Shown here: positions 1 to 9,224 of the stretch, piece by piece | Position numbering within the stretch: position 1 is the first letter of the stretch | Layout: each line of letters begins with the position of its first letter | Assembly (NCBI GenBank): GCA_910579685.1 | Contig: CAJTVN010000026.1 | Coordinates: forward strand, 1-56,476 | Direction of reading: 5' to 3' | DNA length: 56,476 nucleotides | Source of the DNA: an uncultured Lachnospiraceae bacterium | GTDB lineage: Bacteria; Bacillota; Clostridia; Lachnospirales; Lachnospiraceae | Made by a program: the position numbers and the translations under genes | The notes under the pieces: model-generated | What the model was told of the DNA's origin: nothing | The model's input: only the letters and a program-made list of their open reading frames with translations | Database searches by the model: none

Positions 1-1
1 G

Positions 2-1408
2 CTAAACTGGTGCAAAACGGCTGTGCCTGTTGGGTTGGTCACAGGTACGGCAATTGAATGGGGGATTTGTGCATTCTTACGTTATGGAGTTGGCGGTGAA
101 TTTGCAGCTATGCCGGTATTTGCCTTAAGCCCTGTCGGGTTGATCAGCGGGGCGACGGTTGGCATTGTAACTGTCCTGCTGGCAGCGCAGTCTCCTGCAA
201 AACGTGCGTCTAAAGTTCCCCCGATGGCAGCGGTTTCCGGAAATTCGGATACGGCGCTTTCGGTACGACATACAACAAAACGGAAGATCAGAAAGGTTGA
301 AAGGACATTGGGTATTCACCATGCAACAGCATCTAAGAAAAACTGGTTTTTATTGACTGCCAGCTTTTCACTCAGTATTATACTGTTTCTCTGCATTTCC
401 GTAGGGTTGGATTTTGCGTATGAACTGATGCCCTCCGTAAATCGGTCATGGCAGCCGGATATTACCCTTACAGGCTATGCAAATGAGCGTGTACTGGATC
501 AGGGTTTAAGCGATGCGATCAGCAGGATTACCGGTGTAGAGCTTGTTTGGGGCAGTTCCTATACAGAGCATGTTCCGGCTGTTTCTTCGCGGCAGGAAAT
601 CGATCATGTCAATATAACGTCATACAGTGAGTATGTGCTGGACTGTGCAGAGGAGAGTCTTGTGCAGGGAAATATATCGGAAATCTATGGGGACAGCGGC
701 AAGGTTATGACAGTTTTGGATAAAGATAATCCGATCAAAGTGGGAGACACCATTCAGGTAGCGGGACAGGAGATCGAGGTGGTATGCGGCATATCCAGTG
801 GGCTGTATCCTGGCGAATACAGCATCATCTGCTCACAGGAAACGTTTGCCCGGCTGACAGGGGAAGAAAATTACAGTATGATAGGGATACAATTAAGCAG
901 ACAGGCTACGGAGGAAACGGTAAAACAGATCAGCAGTCTTGCGGAAAGCGATGTTATTTTTACGGATGAGCGTCAGAGTAATCAGGAAGATGCCAATACC
1001 TGGCTGGCTGCGAAATTTCTGCTGTATAGTTTTATGGCAATCCTTGCGATGATTACACTGTTTAACATCATCAACAGCATTTCGATGAGTGTAACTGCCC
1101 GGATAAAGCAGTATGGAGCTATGAGGGCGGTTGGTATGGATGGGGAACAGCTTACCCGGATGATTGCTGCGGAAGCCTTTACTTACGCTGTCTCCGGTCT
1201 TATCGTTGGCAGTGGTATCGGAATTGTTCTAAGCCGTTTTTTGTATGTGAAACTGGTTACACGGTATTTTGGAAGCCAGTGGAGCCTGCCGGTCGTTTTG
1301 CTTGCTATTATTGTTGTATTCGATACAGTTTCTGCTGCGGCAGCAGTATATGCACCTGCAAAGCGGATTAGAAACATGCCAATTACAGCAACGATCAATG
1401 AATTGTAA
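2..1408 (+). CDS. FtsX/MacB-type ABC transporter permease, 5' end cut by window
   Basis: The reading frame is already open at the first base, so this is the C-terminal part of a larger permease and the GTG at 23 is not its real start. A membrane segment opens the fragment. A long extracytoplasmic domain follows, and the C-terminus has three hydrophobic helices typical of the FtsX domain, with the phrase ARIKQYGAMRAVGMDGEQL between the first two. This is the usual FtsX-fold signature: the helix that follows it couples to the ATPase. Such permeases work with a separate ABC ATPase in peptide or lipid efflux or cell-envelope signalling. The ATPase gene should lie just upstream, outside the window. 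The substrate cannot be inferred. Confidence 0.85.
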   Translation, partial: LNWCKTAVPVGLVTGTAIEWGICAFLRYGVGGEFAAMPVFALSPVGLISGATVGIVTVLLAAQSPAKRASKVPPMAAVSGNSDTALSVRHTTKRKIRKVERTLGIHHATASKKNWFLLTASFSLSIILFLCISVGLDFAYELMPSVNRSWQPDITLTGYANERVLDQGLSDAISRITGVELVWGSSYTEHVPAVSSRQEIDHVNITSYSEYVLDCAEESLVQGNISEIYGDSGKVMTVLDKDNPIKVGDTIQVAGQEIEVVCGISSGLYPGEYSIICSQETFARLTGEENYSMIGIQLSRQATEETVKQISSLAESDVIFTDERQSNQEDANTWLAAKFLLYSFMAILAMITLFNIINSISMSVTARIKQYGAMRAVGMDGEQLTRMIAAEAFTYAVSGLIVGSGIGIVLSRFLYVKLVTRYFGSQWSLPVVLLAIIVVFDTVSAAAAVYAPAKRIRNMPITATINEL

Positions 1409-1561
1409 CAGGAATAAATGATAAAAATCTGCTGCACGATGGTGCGCCGCCATGCTGAATACGGCGTTTGTCCTGACAGCGAGAGCGCAATTTTTCTCAA
1501 CAGGTACGCAATTTTTCCGATTGTACGATGGGATAGAATCTGATATTTATTTCTTATAAGT

Positions 1562-1616
1562 GTCATAAATTTTTTCCTTATGACGTTTTCTGTGAAAAAT
1601 ATTCCAAAATCGGAAT
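1562..1616 (+). promoter_or_regulatory. Two small inverted repeats ahead of the GH2 gene
   Basis: The 224 bp between the permease and the glycosidase hold no gene. Just before the glycosidase start are two short dyads: GTCATAA/TTATGAC (1562-1568 and 1578-1584) and ATTCC/GGAAT (1601-1605 and 1612-1616). They sit where an operator would lie, but no convincing -35/-10 pair goes with them. The operator role is a guess from position. Confidence 0.25.
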
Positions 1617-1632
1617 AATGGAGGACACATAT

Positions 1633-4395
1633 ATGATCTATTCACTGACAGGGGAATGGCAGGCGGATATCGGTGACGGAAAGGCTTATCGCATGGAGCT
1701 TCCGGGAACATTGGACGAGAATGAGATCGGAGGCCATGACAGAGGCAAAAACCAGTGGCATCCGGACAGCGCTCTCGGAGCGCTTTGCGAGGAATTTGGC
1801 GGAGACGGCCCGATCCTCACAAGGCTTACCAGAAAGCATACCTATGAGGGGGAGGCAAGGCTTACCCGCCGCATATCCTTTGCCCTGCCGGAGGGGAAAA
1901 GACTTTTTCTGGAGGCGGAGCGGGCCAGGGTTCTGCGGCTGTTGGTGGATGGGATGGAGATTCCGGATTTTGTGGAGCCCACCATCAGCACGCCTCATGT
2001 GTATGAGCTTACGGATATCTGGAAGGGAGAGCATGAGATCACTCTGATTTCGGATAACAGCTATCCGGGGCTGCCCCATGATGCGATCGCGTATTCTTCT
2101 GCGGCTACGGATGAGACACAGACCAATTGGAACGGCGTTCTGGGATTTGTACGTCTGCGCATGGAGGAGCCTGTTTTTCTGGAATCCGTGAGGGTTTATC
2201 CTCATGGGGACAGACTCACGGTCAAAGCGGATCTGTGCGCTGACAGGCCGTGGAGCGGAAGATTGTGCATCCGGTCGAAGGCCCTTAGGGAGGATGCCGC
2301 TATGGAGGCCTGCGTGAAAGCCGGAAGGACGCAGATCGTGCTGGAAGACCTGCCGCTCTGCACACAGGTACGGCGCTGGGACGAATACGAAGGCAGGCTG
2401 TATGAGCTGACGGCGGAGATTATACCGGGTGAAAAAGCGACAGTTACCTTTGGAATCCGGGATTTCACGGCGGGAGCAGATGGAAGGCTGGCGCTGAACG
2501 GGCGGACAATTTTTCTTCGAAGCGAGGCGAACTGTGCGGAGTTTCCTGAGACGGGACACTGTCCCATGTCCGTGGAGGAATGGACGGACATACTGGAAAC
2601 CTACAAATCCTACGGGGTTAACTGTGTGCGGTTTCATTCCCACTGTCCTCCGGAGGCCGCTTTTTTTGCGGCGGATCAGATGGGCATACTGATGCAGCCG
2701 GAACTTTCCCACTGGAATCCCAGGGATGCCTTTGAGTCGGAGGAGAGCTTTTCCTATTATCAGAGCGAGCTTCGCCAAATCATCCGGATGCTGGCAAATC
2801 ATCCGTCCTTTGTGATGCTGACCTTTGGAAATGAGCTCCATGCTTCCGGGAAGGGACATGAAAGGATGACGCAGCTTCTGAACCAGGCCCGAAACCTGGA
2901 CAGGACAAGGCTCTATGCCGACGGCTCTAACGTGCATTATGGGGCGAAGGGCTGTGATGGGGACAGCGATTTTTATACCGCCTCCAATTATTTTGACCAG
3001 GAAATGCGGGGAACCTTTGCGGATATGAAGGGATATATCAATCACTGTTATCCGAATGCGCAGACGAACTTTGATAGGACGATGGAGAATCTGCGCAAAA
3101 CCTATTCCGGACCTGTGTTCAGCTTTGAGGTGGGGCAGTTCGAGGTGCTTCCGGATTTTGACGAGCTGGAGGACTTTAAGGGAATTACCGACCCGGCGAA
3201 CCTGCGTTGGATCCGGGAACGGGTGGAAAAGCAGGGGCTTATGCCCGTCTGGAAAAGATATGTGGAGGCAACGGGCGAACTATCCAGAATCGGCTATCGG
3301 GAGGAGATCGAGGCTGCCATGCGCACCAGAGAGTTCTCGGGAATTTCCCTGCTGGGCCTCCAGGATTTTCTCGGTCAGGGTACGGCTCTTGTGGGCATGC
3401 TGAATTCCCATTTGAAACCCAAGCCCTTCGCCTTTGCGGATCCTGAAAAATTCCGGTCCTTTTTTACCTCCCGGCTTCCGCTGGTGCTTCTGCCTAAGTA
3501 CACTTATGAGAATACGGAGACGCTTACCGCCCGGATACAGATCGCCAACTTTGGCAGGCAGGAGCTTAGGGGAGAGATTTCTTGTACGCTGGAAAGCGCC
3601 GGCCGTGCGTTGGAAGGCAGCGCCGGACAAGATGGGCACTGCGGGCCGAAAAACGAAAAGTTTCTGCTCCAAAAAATGCTGCCGCAGGTCACTTGTCCGG
3701 TGGGGAGTTTGACGGATGCGGGAGAGCTGGAGCTTGCTCTTGATGAAATCGTAAGTCCGGCCCGGCTGGAACTTTCCGTTTCCATAGGAAATATTTCCAT
3801 AGGAAATGTTTCCAACCATTATCCAATCTGGGTTTATCCGCCGGTAAAGCCTGCCCTTCCCGAAGCGGTATACGAGACAGCCAGTCTGGATGAGGCGGCA
3901 AGAGAGGTGCTGGAGGCGGGCGGAAAGGTGTATCTGAGCCCTCCTTCCACAAAAGAGGCGCTGCCGTCCTCCATACAGGCGCAGTTTACCACGGATTTCT
4001 GGTCTGTGGGAACCTTTCCGGGTCAGGAGGGCGGGATGGGACAGCTGATTGATGAGACACATCCCATTTTCCGCAATTTTCCCACGGAATTTCACACCAA
4101 CTGGCAGTGGTGGCCCATGGCTTCCCAGAGGGCTGTGATCCTGCCAAGGCCGTACCAGGCGATCGTCACACAGATGGACAGCTACGCTTTTCTGCGCCCC
4201 ATGACGCAGCTTCTCGAGTGCCGCTGCGGAAAGGGAAAGCTTTTATTTTCCACCATGGGACTTCAGAATCTGCAGGAATATCCCGAGGCAAGGGCGCTTC
4301 TCGATTCCATCTACCGCTACATGGATTCGCCGGAATTTGAGCCGGGACAGGAGATCGAGTGGGAGGTTCTGGAAACTCTGGTCAGAGAGGGCTGA
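1633..4395 (+). CDS. Glycoside hydrolase family 2 protein (beta-galactosidase/glucuronidase superfamily)
   Basis: A 920-residue hydrolase with the GH2 order: N-terminal sugar-binding jelly-roll, immunoglobulin-like middle domain (to about residue 280), TIM barrel, then extra C-terminal beta domains. The catalytic acid/base is probably Glu401 in LTFGNELH, and the nucleophile Glu499 in FSFEVGQ. It has no signal peptide, so it should act in the cytoplasm on imported oligosaccharides or glycosides. The ATG at 1633 is preferred because GGAGG (1620-1624) sits 8 nt upstream. The in-frame ATG at 1618 overlaps that site and has no site of its own. No sugar transporter or regulator lies beside it, so the substrate is unknown. 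Family assignment is firm; activity is open. Confidence 0.85.
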   Translation: MIYSLTGEWQADIGDGKAYRMELPGTLDENEIGGHDRGKNQWHPDSALGALCEEFGGDGPILTRLTRKHTYEGEARLTRRISFALPEGKRLFLEAERARVLRLLVDGMEIPDFVEPTISTPHVYELTDIWKGEHEITLISDNSYPGLPHDAIAYSSAATDETQTNWNGVLGFVRLRMEEPVFLESVRVYPHGDRLTVKADLCADRPWSGRLCIRSKALREDAAMEACVKAGRTQIVLEDLPLCTQVRRWDEYEGRLYELTAEIIPGEKATVTFGIRDFTAGADGRLALNGRTIFLRSEANCAEFPETGHCPMSVEEWTDILETYKSYGVNCVRFHSHCPPEAAFFAADQMGILMQPELSHWNPRDAFESEESFSYYQSELRQIIRMLANHPSFVMLTFGNELHASGKGHERMTQLLNQARNLDRTRLYADGSNVHYGAKGCDGDSDFYTASNYFDQEMRGTFADMKGYINHCYPNAQTNFDRTMENLRKTYSGPVFSFEVGQFEVLPDFDELEDFKGITDPANLRWIRERVEKQGLMPVWKRYVEATGELSRIGYREEIEAAMRTREFSGISLLGLQDFLGQGTALVGMLNSHLKPKPFAFADPEKFRSFFTSRLPLVLLPKYTYENTETLTARIQIANFGRQELRGEISCTLESAGRALEGSAGQDGHCGPKNEKFLLQKMLPQVTCPVGSLTDAGELELALDEIVSPARLELSVSIGNISIGNVSNHYPIWVYPPVKPALPEAVYETASLDEAAREVLEAGGKVYLSPPSTKEALPSSIQAQFTTDFWSVGTFPGQEGGMGQLIDETHPIFRNFPTEFHTNWQWWPMASQRAVILPRPYQAIVTQMDSYAFLRPMTQLLECRCGKGKLLFSTMGLQNLQEYPEARALLDSIYRYMDSPEFEPGQEIEWEVLETLVREG

Positions 4396-4495
4396 TCGCA
4401 AGAACGCATTGGCCAGGTTGGTTTCGCTTTCCAAAGAAGGAAGTTTATGGTAGGATAAAAAGAGTAAAAGAGCATGTGGTGCCGGGAGGTATGAG

Positions 4496-5611
4496 ATGAG
4501 CAGATCAATCCTTGAAATATATAATAATATCAGTGTGCAACAATATAAAACAGACATGGGATTTAAGGCGCTGGTCGAGGGAGTTCATGATAACATGTAT
4601 GTTATCCCGGAATATCAAAGAAAATTCCGCTGGAAAAAATCGCAGGTGGAAGAACTGGCTGCTTCTTTGATCAGAGGGCTTCCCATTCCGCCCATATACG
4701 CATATCGAAACGAACGGGGACAGATGGAAATACTGGACGGGCAGCAGAGAGTGATGAGTCTGTATTTTTATTATATAGGTAAATTTTTTAAAAATGATAA
4801 AGAGAGTGTGTTTGATTATCAGGAGATTGATGTGGAGTCGGCCGGCAATTTTGTGGCTGCTCTTGAGAAAAAATATGAGATTGTCCCCACTGATTTTTAT
4901 ATGAACATAGATAAAGAACGGTGTGATATCAGTTACAGCAGGCTTCCTATCGAGCTGAAAAGAAAAGTGGATTATCTGGTTATCACTATAGTGGAAATTA
5001 AGATTTCCAATCAGGATAAGAAAGATGAGTTTTTACACAAAATATTTACAAATTTAAATAATGGAGGAGAACAGCTGTCTCCTCAGGAATTGCGAAATGG
5101 CATTTACCCGTGCGCCTTTAACCGTGCGATGAAGAAGGTCAATGAGAGCAATGAAAGGTGGAGAGCGTTATGGGGAGCGGCGGATGATAAAAGCACAGAT
5201 TTGGAAATGTTATATCGTTTTTCAGCGCTTAAGATGTATGTATCTTATTCAAAAGGAGAGTATAAAATAGAAGAATATAAGTATTCTACCAAAGAAATGC
5301 TGGACAGATTTGCGGAAAGATCGTTCTCACTGAGAGATGAGGAAATAGCGACTTATGTGGACAGTATCGAAAAATTTATTTCTTTACTGAATATTTCCAA
5401 AGAATTTTTCATAAAGACCACGTTATTAGAGGGATTATATGTAGTTTTTGAGAAGAGGCATTTTCAGTGTGAAATAACGGATGATATCTGTAGAGAAATT
5501 TCAGGGAAAAAGGCATTTAAAGATTCGACTGCAGGCGGCACCATATCATTCCCAAACATGAATAAAAGATGGAGATGTATATATGACGTGTTATCAAAAC
5601 ATGATCAATGA
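4496..5611 (+). CDS. DUF262 (GmrS-like, ParB-fold) protein, first gene of putative defence set
   Basis: A 371-residue protein with the two DUF262 signatures: YQRKFRW at residues 40-46, followed by QVEELAASLIRGLPIPPIY, and LDGQQRVMSL from residue 80. In characterised families (GmrSD type IV restriction enzymes, SspE) this ParB-like domain binds and hydrolyses nucleotide and controls an attached HNH (DUF1524) nuclease. Here no DUF1524 domain follows, and the nuclease is a separate gene two places downstream. GGGAGG at 4484-4489 supports the ATG at 4496. The gene is clearly more AT-rich than the flanking metabolic genes, which suggests acquisition. Its end overlaps the next gene by 29 bp, so the two are translated together. 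The defence role is inference. Confidence 0.8.
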   Translation: MSRSILEIYNNISVQQYKTDMGFKALVEGVHDNMYVIPEYQRKFRWKKSQVEELAASLIRGLPIPPIYAYRNERGQMEILDGQQRVMSLYFYYIGKFFKNDKESVFDYQEIDVESAGNFVAALEKKYEIVPTDFYMNIDKERCDISYSRLPIELKRKVDYLVITIVEIKISNQDKKDEFLHKIFTNLNNGGEQLSPQELRNGIYPCAFNRAMKKVNESNERWRALWGAADDKSTDLEMLYRFSALKMYVSYSKGEYKIEEYKYSTKEMLDRFAERSFSLRDEEIATYVDSIEKFISLLNISKEFFIKTTLLEGLYVVFEKRHFQCEITDDICREISGKKAFKDSTAGGTISFPNMNKRWRCIYDVLSKHDQ

Positions 5612-6521
5612 TCTGACAGATATTATACAGAGGGAAGGATTACCATATAAGGATACGATAATTATTGGAAATAATTCAAGCGGGAAATCTGAGCTTATTA
5701 AAAATCTTCTGCAGAAAGCAGGATTTGAGAACTGGTATTTGATTGATGCGGTAAATAGATATTTTAGTGCCGGTCAGATATTCCAAATGAGCGGAGAGGC
5801 TTCGAAACTTCAGTTTTCCAGGAAGATAGCGGAATATAGGCTAGAGGAGGACAATTTTAATCGGAAGGATACTTTCTATTATATGGGAGTACCCACGTCA
5901 ATTGAAAATTTCTATTTCGAATTTGCCGCAGAAATAAAAAGGCTGATCCGTGAATTCCTTGGTGTTGAGTTAGAGATTAAGCAGACAGAAGTTGGCTATG
6001 AGGTGTATTTGGACAATGTTATATCGACGCTTTCGAGCGGATATCAGGCGCTTGTTCGTATCTTTATGGAAATGGAATATGTAAAGCGTACTATGGAAAA
6101 AGGAACTGTCATTGTAGAGGAAATAGACGAATTCCTTTTTGCGTACAACAGTGGAAGGATCTTTGAATTTTTGAGGCAAGAATACCCTCAATTTTCTTTC
6201 GTTGTGACCACACATTCAGCGGATTTGATTGCAAATGCGAAGCGGGCGAATATTGTGCTGCTGTCAGATGGGACATATGAATTTCTGGATGCCGAGGATT
6301 TTAACAGTGTGTCACAGGTTTATAATATCTTTGACAGTATTTTTAGAGATACAAAAATTTTAGACGATAAGGAAAGGATAGATACCAGCTTAAGAAGATT
6401 ACTAAATAATAAGGTATCTGGAATATGGGAACAAGAGGATGAAAAAGAGTTTACGAGGATAAAAGAGATGAATTTGACAAAGATTCAAAAGGTACTGATA
6501 AGACAAATCGAGGAGTGGTAG
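5583..6521 (+). CDS. Small ABC/AAA-type ATPase of the DUF262-ATPase-HNH set
   Basis: A 312-residue soluble ATPase with a Walker A motif GNNSSGKS (residues 29-36), an ABC-like signature LSSGYQ (150-155), a Walker B VIVEEIDE (about 176-183) and the switch histidine His211 in VTTHSAD. This is the SMC/RecF/OLD-like arrangement found in PtuA of Septu and in other defence ATPases. It is shorter than typical PtuA or OLD proteins and has no Toprim nuclease. GGAG at 5571-5574 lies 8 nt before the ATG at 5583, so the 29-bp overlap with the DUF262 gene is probably real. Its last bases overlap the ribosome binding site of the HNH gene. It probably gates the neighbouring nuclease, by analogy with PtuA/PtuB. 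Confidence 0.8.
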   Translation: MTCYQNMINDLTDIIQREGLPYKDTIIIGNNSSGKSELIKNLLQKAGFENWYLIDAVNRYFSAGQIFQMSGEASKLQFSRKIAEYRLEEDNFNRKDTFYYMGVPTSIENFYFEFAAEIKRLIREFLGVELEIKQTEVGYEVYLDNVISTLSSGYQALVRIFMEMEYVKRTMEKGTVIVEEIDEFLFAYNSGRIFEFLRQEYPQFSFVVTTHSADLIANAKRANIVLLSDGTYEFLDAEDFNSVSQVYNIFDSIFRDTKILDDKERIDTSLRRLLNNKVSGIWEQEDEKEFTRIKEMNLTKIQKVLIRQIEEW

Positions 6522-6523
6522 AC

Positions 6524-7330
6524 GTGGATGAAAGTATCTATGTTTTAGATATGCCGGATTTCAGACCGGAATATTCGCAGAAGGTTTTATATGGTTATTC
6601 TGGAAAAAAGGGTGAAAAGTTAAAAGAATTGTTATTGGGAACCAGCAATTTTCATTGTATGTATTGTTTTGCATCCTTAAAAGGAGACAGAACAGATCTG
6701 GGAGAAATCGAACATTCGATAGAAAAAACCTTAAGTTATCACCTGATTGAATGTGTCCCTAATATGGCGGTTACCTGTAAAAATTGCAACCAATCTTTAA
6801 AACGCACAGGGGAAAAGCAACGTAAAGATAAAATACTGCCTTATATTGATCAATATGAAAAGGGACTTGACTGCAAAGGGGCGCAGTGCAAAGCCTTTTG
6901 TGATGCATATGGAAAATTGAGGAGGTGGTATTGCAGATTAAATAAAATAAATTTACAGCCTTTTGGCATGAAGGGTGAAATTTCCGGATTAGAATACAGG
7001 ATGCAGTATGATATTATGAAGGCTGAATTTGTTCCAAGCAGGAAATATAATTATGATAAGGAAGACATAGAAATACTGGAACATCATATCAGGCAGTTCA
7101 AATTAAATGACAGTGATTTCAGAACAGAAGCATTGATAGAATTTATTGAGGATACGATTGAGGCAGATGGCAGATACAGTAAACATAAGAATAAGTATTC
7201 GAACTATATAGTGGATTTGTTTATTGAAAAAATAGCGAAGTACACAACGAAGGATGTATTAAAAATCTGTGAACGAATATACATAAATTATCAACTTCGT
7301 CATGTGATCAGGAAAGGAAGGAATACATAA
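6524..7330 (+). CDS. HNH endonuclease-like protein, third gene of putative defence set
   Basis: A 268-residue protein with a zinc-supported HNH core: Cys45-x2-Cys48, Glu63-His64 in GEIEHS, and Cys85-x2-Cys88-Asn89 in CKNCN. This resembles the PtuB/Ec78-type HNH nucleases that pair with an ATPase. The start is uncertain. GTG at 6524 is chosen because AGGAG at 6511-6515 lies 8 nt upstream. The GTG at 6515 overlaps that site, and the ATG at 6551 would drop the first nine residues. The gene abuts the upstream ATPase with almost no gap and ends one base before the ATG of the flavoprotein gene. It presumably cuts nucleic acid when the set is triggered. Confidence 0.8.
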   Translation: MDESIYVLDMPDFRPEYSQKVLYGYSGKKGEKLKELLLGTSNFHCMYCFASLKGDRTDLGEIEHSIEKTLSYHLIECVPNMAVTCKNCNQSLKRTGEKQRKDKILPYIDQYEKGLDCKGAQCKAFCDAYGKLRRWYCRLNKINLQPFGMKGEISGLEYRMQYDIMKAEFVPSRKYNYDKEDIEILEHHIRQFKLNDSDFRTEALIEFIEDTIEADGRYSKHKNKYSNYIVDLFIEKIAKYTTKDVLKICERIYINYQLRHVIRKGRNT

Positions 7331-7948
7331 ATGAAAGTTTTAATGTTGAACGGAAGTCCCCGCCCAAAGGGGAACACATTTATCGCACTGTCCGAGATGG
7401 AGAAGGTTTTTCACAGGGAGGGGATCGAGACGGAGATTCTTCACGTGGGAAACAAGGATATCAGGGGATGTATCGCCTGCGGCTCCTGTCGGGAAAAAGG
7501 CAGGTGCGTGTTTGAGGATCTCGTCAACGAGACGGCGCCCAAATTCGAGGCCTGCGACGGGCTGGTGGTGGGAAGCCCCGTCTACTATGCCTCGGCAAAC
7601 GCAACGCTTGTGGCGTTTTTGACGAGGCTGTTTTACAGCACCTCCTTTGACAAGCGGATGAAGGTGGGAGCCAGCGTGGTGGCGGCCCGCAGAGGCGGAC
7701 TTTCCGCAACCTTTGACGAGCTGAACAAATTCTTTACCATCGCCGGAATGCCCGTGGCTTCCAGCCAGTACTGGAACAGCGTACACGGGGCTGCGCCCGG
7801 AGAGGCGGCGCAGGATCTGGAAGGGATGCAGACCATGCGAACCCTTGCAAGGAACATGGCTTTTCTCATGAAAAGCATTGCCCTGGGAAAGGAAAAATAC
7901 GGCCTGCCCGAGCGAGAGCCGGGCCAGTGGACGAATTTTATCCGCTAG
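7331..7948 (+). CDS. NAD(P)H-dependent FMN reductase / iron-sulfur flavoprotein-like oxidoreductase
   Basis: A 205-residue flavodoxin-fold protein. The N-terminus MLNGSPRPKGNT is the phosphate-binding loop for FMN. GSPVYYASANATL is the second flavin-contacting loop. Between them lies a Cys cluster, CIACGSCREKGRC, as in iron-sulfur flavoproteins of anaerobes, so a [4Fe-4S] cluster or a redox-active cysteine set is likely. Electron donor and acceptor are unknown. Its ribosome binding site (AGGAAGGAA just before 7324) lies inside the end of the HNH gene, so it can be read from the same transcript. Base composition returns to the GC-richer background here, so it may be the old neighbour of an inserted island. 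Confidence 0.82.
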   Translation: MKVLMLNGSPRPKGNTFIALSEMEKVFHREGIETEILHVGNKDIRGCIACGSCREKGRCVFEDLVNETAPKFEACDGLVVGSPVYYASANATLVAFLTRLFYSTSFDKRMKVGASVVAARRGGLSATFDELNKFFTIAGMPVASSQYWNSVHGAAPGEAAQDLEGMQTMRTLARNMAFLMKSIALGKEKYGLPEREPGQWTNFIR

Positions 7949-7996
7949 GGAGAAATGGCCTGCCGGGAGAGTGCCGGTGCGGCAAGGAGGAGCGAA

Positions 7997-9196
7997 ATGT
8001 ACACATTACTGCTGTTGTTGATTTACCTGGCGTTCATCAGTCTGGGGCTGCCGGATTCCCTGCTCGGCTCCGCCTGGCCGGTGATCCACAGGTCTTTTGA
8101 CGTACCGCTGTCCTATGCGGGTTTTGTGACAATGATTATTTCCGGCGGAACGATCTGCTCAAGCCTTTTGTCAGAGCGGCTGACCAGGAGGCTTGGAGCG
8201 AATATTGTCACCGCATTCAGTGTGCTGCTGACCGCGGCGGCTCTGTACGGCTTTTCCACGGCAGGCGCATTCTGGATGCTTTGCGCATGGGCGGTTCCCT
8301 ACGGACTTGGGGCAGGGGCTATTGACGCTGCCCTGAACAATTATGTGGCGCTGCATTATTCCTCGAAGCACATGAGCTGGCTGCACTGTTTCTGGGGAAT
8401 CGGGACGATTATCAGTCCTTATATCATGAGCTATGCGCTGACCACATCAGGCTGGCAGGGCGGTTACCGCACGGTGTCCTTTCTCCAATTGGGAATCACG
8501 GTGATTCTCTTTGCGACGCTTCCCATCTGGAAAGTAAACAGGATCGAAGAGCGGCGGGAAGAATGCGGTGAGATTATCGGAATCCGCGGGGCGCTTCGGA
8601 TCCGAGGCGTGCCCCAGCAGCTGTTTGGCTTTTTTGTATACTGTGCGCTGGAATCCACGCTGATCATGTGGGCCAGCAGCTATCTGGTGGGTGCAAAGGG
8701 AATTACGCCGGAAAGGGCGGCGGCCTTTGCCTCCCTTTTCTGTATCGGGATCACGGCAGGGAGATTTCTGTCGGGATTTGTGACGGAAAGGCTTGGAGAT
8801 TACCGGCTGATCTGCCTGGGAGCGGCGATTCTGCTTTTTGGATGTATCACGCTTCTGCTTCCCATACCCATTGACACGCTGGCACTAACGGGGCTTGTGA
8901 TCATGGGATTTGGGTGTGCGCCAGTTTATCCCTCCATTGTCCATGCCACGCCGTCAAATTTCGGGGAGAAAAATTCCCAGGCCATCATAGGAATCCAGAT
9001 GGCAAGCGCCTACTTGGGCTCCACCTTTATGCCGCCGGTTTTCGGACTGATTGCAAATCATATCTCGATTCGTCTGATGCCGCTGTACGCTCTGTTCTTT
9101 ATTCCTGCGAGCAACGAGCCAAGTGGCTGCTTGCAGACATTTGGCGACTGCCGCAAGGGTCAAATACCCCGCTGCTCTGCAGCGCTGCAAGTTTGA
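7997..9196 (+). CDS. MFS transporter with last helix interrupted by a repeat element
   Basis: A major facilitator superfamily carrier of about 12 helices, starting MYTLLLLLIYLAFISLGLPDS. AAGGAGG (7984-7990) lies 6 nt before the ATG at 7997, which rules out the upstream in-frame start. Helices run normally to LYALFF at about 9100. The frame then enters a non-coding repeat and ends with a foreign tail (IPASNEPSGCLQTFGDC and on) to a stop at 9196. The native end is still present downstream at 9225. Removing 9101-9224 restores an uninterrupted final helix and tail. The protein may still work with a substitute C-terminus, or the gene may be a recent pseudogene. Substrate unknown. Confidence 0.8.
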   Translation: MYTLLLLLIYLAFISLGLPDSLLGSAWPVIHRSFDVPLSYAGFVTMIISGGTICSSLLSERLTRRLGANIVTAFSVLLTAAALYGFSTAGAFWMLCAWAVPYGLGAGAIDAALNNYVALHYSSKHMSWLHCFWGIGTIISPYIMSYALTTSGWQGGYRTVSFLQLGITVILFATLPIWKVNRIEERREECGEIIGIRGALRIRGVPQQLFGFFVYCALESTLIMWASSYLVGAKGITPERAAAFASLFCIGITAGRFLSGFVTERLGDYRLICLGAAILLFGCITLLLPIPIDTLALTGLVIMGFGCAPVYPSIVHATPSNFGEKNSQAIIGIQMASAYLGSTFMPPVFGLIANHISIRLMPLYALFFIPASNEPSGCLQTFGDCRKGQIPRCSAALQV

Positions 9197-9224
9197 TACC
9201 CCGTTGCTTGCAGCGGGGTCTTTG
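9101..9224 (+). repeat. Non-coding repeat element, copy 1 (124 bp, inside the MFS gene)
   Basis: 87 bp (9098-9184) are identical to 54304-54390. After that point copy 1 carries an extra, diverged hairpin unit: ACCCCGTTGC/GCAGCGGGGT at 9198-9207 and 9210-9219. It carries no open reading frame. An ATT flanks it on both sides (9101-9103 and 9225-9227), which may be a short target duplication. Removing 124 bp rejoins the transporter frame, which fixes the inserted length. It behaves like a small mobile or MITE/REP-type hairpin element. No mobilising enzyme is identified. Confidence 0.85.

Noticed and set aside
1642..3045. A 467-residue open frame on the minus strand
   Set aside because: Antisense shadow of the GH2 gene, which has clear catalytic motifs; the shadow has none and no ribosome binding site.
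4396..4495. Attachment site or tRNA end at the left border of the DUF262 set
   Set aside because: I found no tRNA, no direct repeat matching the right border and no integrase near it.
9101..9196. The tail from IPASNEP onward as a natural C-terminus of the MFS protein
   Set aside because: The bases are identical to a non-coding repeat at 54.3 kb, and the real helix end is found just beyond the element.
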